Translations under genes and position numbers: made by a program | Part shown: piece after piece, positions 48,127-51,975 of the stretch | Layout of the letters: each line of letters begins with the position of its first letter | Numbering within the stretch: the stretch's first letter is position 1 | From: a virus | Virus record (IMG/VR): IMGVR_UViG_3300037493_002946 | Span: 1 to 51,975 of that record | DNA length: 51,975 nt | Reading direction: 5' to 3' (one strand) | The notes under the pieces: generated by a model | What the model was told of the DNA's origin: nothing | What the model saw: only the letters and a program-made list of their open reading frames with translations | Database searches by the model: none

Positions 48127-48933
48127 ATGGCATTTTATGCTAGTTCGTTTCAGTTCGATGGAATCCCATCCGAAACTTTTGGATTACTGATAAGCGAAAT
48201 AGATGGTTCAGCAGTTGATTCCAGTATGGGGTCAAGTTCTATGGACATTTTAAATCAAAAGATTTATCGAAAAAGTACTCCTTATTTGTACGGTATGACC
48301 CCTTCTCAAAATCTTAGTTTTGAAATATCAGCAAACACACAGCACAGCGATGAAATTGACGCTGAAGATTTTCAGCTTATTCAAGCATGGTTATTCTCAC
48401 CAAGAACCTATCGCAAATTACTAATTATGCAACCAGATATGGAATCTGTTTATTTTAATTGCATCTTCAATAATCCAAAAATAAATAGGGTTGGAAATAA
48501 AATAGTTGGTTTTACTGCTACGATAGAATGTAATTCTCCCTATGCGTGGAACTATCCCAAAACAACAACCTATACTTATTCTGTTCCAACAGTAGACAAC
48601 AGTGTTATTTTTTATAATAGTTCAGACGATAAGGGTGCTTATCTATACCCAACCTGCGCTATAACAATGAACTCTTTCGGTGGATATATAACCATAACAA
48701 ATTCCTCTGATACTAATCGGGTATTCTCAATTATAACATTATCAGCGGGAGAAGTCATAACTATAGATTCATCCAATCAAACAATGTCGTCTTCTTTGGG
48801 ATTAAAAAGAATGGCTAATTTTAATAAAAAATTCCTTAGATTTATTCCGGGAGTTAATAACATTAGAATACAGGGTAATATTGCATCTCTTGCAATAACA
48901 GTTCAGACAATCGCCAAAAAACTTGGAGGTTAA
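48127..48933 (+). CDS. Distal tail protein (Dit)
   Basis: 268 residues after AAAGGAG. The N-terminal half (FQFDGIPSETFGLLISEIDGSAVDSSMG ... QNLSFEISANT ... WLFSPRTYRKLLIMQPD) matches the Dit/SPP1 gp19.1-like family, with the typical R-x-LxI-x-P block and NRVGNKIVGFTATIEC. The second half is a beta domain. Dit forms the hexameric hub at the tail tip. Its position right after the tape measure and before Tal is standard for Gram-positive siphoviruses. Confidence 0.86.
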   Translation: MAFYASSFQFDGIPSETFGLLISEIDGSAVDSSMGSSSMDILNQKIYRKSTPYLYGMTPSQNLSFEISANTQHSDEIDAEDFQLIQAWLFSPRTYRKLLIMQPDMESVYFNCIFNNPKINRVGNKIVGFTATIECNSPYAWNYPKTTTYTYSVPTVDNSVIFYNSSDDKGAYLYPTCAITMNSFGGYITITNSSDTNRVFSIITLSAGEVITIDSSNQTMSSSLGLKRMANFNKKFLRFIPGVNNIRIQGNIASLAITVQTIAKKLGG

Positions 48934-48945
48934 AAGGAGGCTCAC

Positions 48946-51702
48946 ATGATTAAATATTTTGATTCTTTTGGGCAACCAGAACTCCCCCACTTGACACTGT
49001 GTAATCCAGACAAGAGTGAATTATACTCTCTCGGATTAGCTTATAAAACAAATATAACCCTCAGATATAATGCAATCAGTGAATTCAAATTTATATTCCC
49101 AAAATCAATAGATGGGGGAATAACAAATCTTGAAGCGTATGAACAGGTAAAAAATAAGAAACTCGTTCTAGTAGAAGGGTATGGATATTATGTAATAAAC
49201 GATGCATCCGAATCTATGGATGGTTCTATTCCAATAAAAAACGTATCGTGTAATTCTTTAGAATATGAATTAATATCAAAAAGAATAACTGGATATGGTG
49301 GAACAGTAAAACTATATGATACAATTTCTCCTACTGGAACTTTACTTTACGATATGATTCAACTTGCTCCAAATTGGAGTGTCGGAACTATTGATGCAAG
49401 TCTGGAACTTTTATACAGAACGTTCAATGTTGCCGACACAAATATATATGGATTTTTGGCAGGAGAGGTATCTTCGGCTTTTGAATGTATTTTTATATTT
49501 GATACAAACAACAGAACAATCTCTGCGGTTGCAAACGCAAACGCAACATCTCAGAGTGATATATTTTTAAGTTTTGATAACCTTATAGATAAGGCAGAAT
49601 TATCAGAAAAAACGGATGAGATTACAACATCCCTTTCTGTTTATGGTGGTGGGAATTTAAATATCAGAGCAGTAAATCCTTTAGGTACAGACAAGATATA
49701 TGACTTTTCATATTACATGTCCACAGATTGGATGAGTTCTGGTTTAATAACCGCCATAACAACTTGGGAAGCATTGATTGCATCAAATCAATCTACTTAT
49801 GCCTCTTTGTTATCATTACTTATTACTTATAATACTGAATTAATATCTTTGCAATCTGTTCTCGCAACCTATAATAACGAATACTTAGTATTACAAGGTC
49901 TTCAAAAAGTAAGAATTCAAGGTGCGTTACCTTATACAGATATAACAGCACAAATGGTCGCAAAACAATTACAGATAGACACTCAAAATACATTAATATT
50001 AAATAAACAAACACAAATATCTAATGTAACAGCTGACATACAGGAAATAAATACTCTTGTTAGTTTTGCTAATAATTTTACTGCCCCTCAATTACTTGAA
50101 TTAAATAATTTTATTTATGAAAATACATATCAAAATGAAAACATAATTCAAACAGATTTGATGACAGTTGTTGACATTCAAAACGCTCAACAGGCTCTTT
50201 ATAATCAAGCCATAAATGTTCTAGGAAGAGTCTCTCAACCTAGATATGAAATAAGTTTTCAAGCTGTTAATTATTTAGACTTACCAGAATTTGCTGTTTT
50301 CACAAACCAAACAGAATTAGGTTCAACCTTTTTTGTCGAGTTGAGTGATACTCAGCAGGTAGAAACAGTACTATTGGAAATAAATATGACCTTTGATAAT
50401 CCATCGGATTTCTCAATGACCTTTAGTAATAGATTGAGATTAGATAATGGTAAATTTGTTTATTCTGACTTGTTTGGTAATGTAGTCAAGATGGGTTCTA
50501 ATGTTTCATTCAATAATTTACTGTGGAGCAATTGGAATACTACTTATAAAGATGATGTTTCATTATTTATTACTTCGGCATTGGATACTACTACAAACAA
50601 TTTGATTAGTAATTCCAATCAAGAAATTTTAATCAATCAAAATGGGTTGAGAGGAAGAACTATTATTCCGGGGACTTCTGCTTATAAACAAACTCAAGTA
50701 TGGTTAACCAGTAGTGTTCTGGCTTTTAGTAATGATGGATTTGTTACAAGCAAAGTTGCTTTAGGGGAGGTCACTCCCGGAGTATTTGGATTAGTTGCGG
50801 ACTCTGTTTATGGTGTTTTACTAGCGGGTAGTTCATTAAAGATTACCAACAATCCGGATGATGCCAACAGCAACTTTATTCTTGACGCAACTGGAGCAAC
50901 CTTAAAGAATGCTAAATTTTCTATTATTGGAAATAATGCAAAGATACTGATGGACATCAACAGTTCAGATAGCAAAATTTTTAAGATTCAAAAGATTGTA
51001 AGTGGAACTCCCGTAGATAAATTTGTAGTAAATAGTGCTGGAGATGTTACGTTTTCTGGAGCGTTATCTGGTGCTACTGGCACATTTTCTGGTTCATTAT
51101 CTGCCGCCACTGGAAGTTTTAGTGGTGCGGTTACTGCAACGAGTGGAGCAATAGGTAGTTTGGTAATTAACAGTAATGGATTAAGAACTACTTCTGGAAC
51201 ATATTACCTTAACGGAAATGGTAATATGAATTGGGGAGCATTGAATATTACTGGAGGTATAAGTACTTTTACTGGAACTATTTCAGCCAATAAATTACTC
51301 GGTGCTGTAAGTTATACACAATTAACTGATATTCCATTCAGTAAAATGTTGAGTGGTACTGCATCAACTGGAACAATTTTAGGATGGACAGGGGGAGTTC
51401 AAATTGGTTCTTTTTCTAGCGGGAGTTCTTGGGTTCATGCTACAAGAATAGAACTATCTAGTACAAATTGTTTTATTAATTTAGAGGAATTTAGTGCCTA
51501 TCTATTTGCGCCCCAAAATTTAGAACTTTCGGCAGATAATTATATTTATTTATATAGTCCGAATTTTATTATTATACAGTCGGATATTCTTACTAGAACC
51601 AAAAATGGACTTGACGAGGGTTTTGGAGGGACAATAACAATTAATCCAAATTCTTATACTCATTTTAAATTCATAAATGGAATTTTGGTAGATTGGTATT
51701 AA
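48946..51702 (+). CDS. Tail-associated Tal-like protein with fibre-like C-terminus
   Basis: 918 residues after AAAGGAGG. The first 380 residues fit the Tal/gp27-like hub domain (LGLAYKTNITLRYNAISEFKFIFP; VEGYGYYVINDASESMDGSIPIKNVSC). A long helical insert (about 265-400) follows, then a beta region and Gly/Ser/Thr repeats (SGALSGATGTFSGSLSAATG, near 700-725) leading to a fibre-like C-terminus. No lysozyme or peptidase motif is visible. It closes the tail tip and probably carries fibres. The gene ends 18 nt before the next start. Confidence 0.8.
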   Translation: MIKYFDSFGQPELPHLTLCNPDKSELYSLGLAYKTNITLRYNAISEFKFIFPKSIDGGITNLEAYEQVKNKKLVLVEGYGYYVINDASESMDGSIPIKNVSCNSLEYELISKRITGYGGTVKLYDTISPTGTLLYDMIQLAPNWSVGTIDASLELLYRTFNVADTNIYGFLAGEVSSAFECIFIFDTNNRTISAVANANATSQSDIFLSFDNLIDKAELSEKTDEITTSLSVYGGGNLNIRAVNPLGTDKIYDFSYYMSTDWMSSGLITAITTWEALIASNQSTYASLLSLLITYNTELISLQSVLATYNNEYLVLQGLQKVRIQGALPYTDITAQMVAKQLQIDTQNTLILNKQTQISNVTADIQEINTLVSFANNFTAPQLLELNNFIYENTYQNENIIQTDLMTVVDIQNAQQALYNQAINVLGRVSQPRYEISFQAVNYLDLPEFAVFTNQTELGSTFFVELSDTQQVETVLLEINMTFDNPSDFSMTFSNRLRLDNGKFVYSDLFGNVVKMGSNVSFNNLLWSNWNTTYKDDVSLFITSALDTTTNNLISNSNQEILINQNGLRGRTIIPGTSAYKQTQVWLTSSVLAFSNDGFVTSKVALGEVTPGVFGLVADSVYGVLLAGSSLKITNNPDDANSNFILDATGATLKNAKFSIIGNNAKILMDINSSDSKIFKIQKIVSGTPVDKFVVNSAGDVTFSGALSGATGTFSGSLSAATGSFSGAVTATSGAIGSLVINSNGLRTTSGTYYLNGNGNMNWGALNITGGISTFTGTISANKLLGAVSYTQLTDIPFSKMLSGTASTGTILGWTGGVQIGSFSSGSSWVHATRIELSSTNCFINLEEFSAYLFAPQNLELSADNYIYLYSPNFIIIQSDILTRTKNGLDEGFGGTITINPNSYTHFKFINGILVDWY

Positions 51703-51720
51703 AAGGAGGTTAAATAAATA

Positions 51721-51975
51721 ATGTCATATACATCATTCACAAACATAAATTCTCTCGAAGAATTTTCATTTGTAGGGGGAAGTCAATATTCAATTGACTT
51801 TACGGTATATCAATCTGATGGTATAAATCCTATGAATTTAGGTGGTGCTACGGTTTATTGGGTTCTAGCACCATATGGTCAACCAGATTATACTGTTTTA
51901 CAAATTACGGCAACTATTACTGGAACAAATACTTTTACAGTAACAATACCTTCGGCATCTACTGAAAGTCTATCT
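51721..51975 (+). CDS. Baseplate/fibre protein, BppU-like N-terminus, cut by the window end
   Basis: At least 85 codons from ATG 51721 after AAAGGAGG; the frame is open at the right edge. It begins with GGSQYSIDFTVYQSDGINPMNLGGATVYWVLAPYG, the same short beta fold as the 109-residue protein at 13361. It is probably the upper baseplate protein that links Tal to receptor-binding fibres. Confidence 0.65.
   Translation, partial: MSYTSFTNINSLEEFSFVGGSQYSIDFTVYQSDGINPMNLGGATVYWVLAPYGQPDYTVLQITATITGTNTFTVTIPSASTESLS

Overview
The window is a strongly AT-rich bacteriophage genome segment with the gene order of a long-tailed, non-contractile phage (siphovirus). It runs terminase, portal, protease/scaffold, capsid, connectors, tail tube, tail chaperones, tape measure, Dit and Tal, with no sheath gene. 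The Dit/Tal tail tip, the XhlA-like coiled-coil membrane protein, strong GGAGG ribosome sites, frequent TTG starts and consensus TTGACA-N17-TATAAT promoters point to a Gram-positive (Bacillota-like) host. The host is inferred and not shown by the sequence.

Layout. 1-1106 is non-coding, with four consecutive hairpins, 8-nt tandem repeats, AT-rich inverted repeats and a perfect 15-bp hairpin. One leftward P-loop ATPase gene (1107-2444) is separated from the rightward genes by back-to-back consensus promoters. 2597-4268 holds small accessory genes and 4342-6167 two membrane proteins. 6185-8830 is a large single-chain RNA polymerase-like gene (YonO/QDE-1 type, DYDGD motif), followed by a zinc-ribbon protein, a homing-type endonuclease, a PhoH-like ATPase (apparent ATT start), an HU-like protein and, behind its own promoter, a metallophosphatase. 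13361-20334 carries tail-fibre/adhesin genes and a probable holin. 20468-33339 is the packaging and head module, 33457-39294 the connectors, tail tube and tail chaperones, and 39266-51975 the remaining tail genes.

The most remarkable locus is the tape-measure gene (41397-48047). It is broken into five exons by four group I introns. All four splice junctions can be placed to the base: each 5' exon ends in U paired as a U-G wobble to an internal guide, each intron ends in G, each has a GACTR/YAGTC P7 pairing, and the joined exons give one 1410-residue TP901-type protein. One exon is only 34 nt. Introns 2 and 4 share an identical 78-nt core. Intron 1 carries a homing endonuclease with its own promoter. 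Three free-standing endonucleases of related type sit directly upstream of PhoH, portal and major capsid genes, so self-splicing and homing elements have heavily colonised the genome.

Other points of note: a RuvC-like resolvase and a tyrosine recombinase sit between tail genes; an A8 slippery run would fuse the tail chaperone to a zinc-ribbon protein by a +1 or -2 shift; a GC-rich palindrome lies inside terL; and several long, perfect hairpins between late genes lack the U-tract of ordinary terminators.
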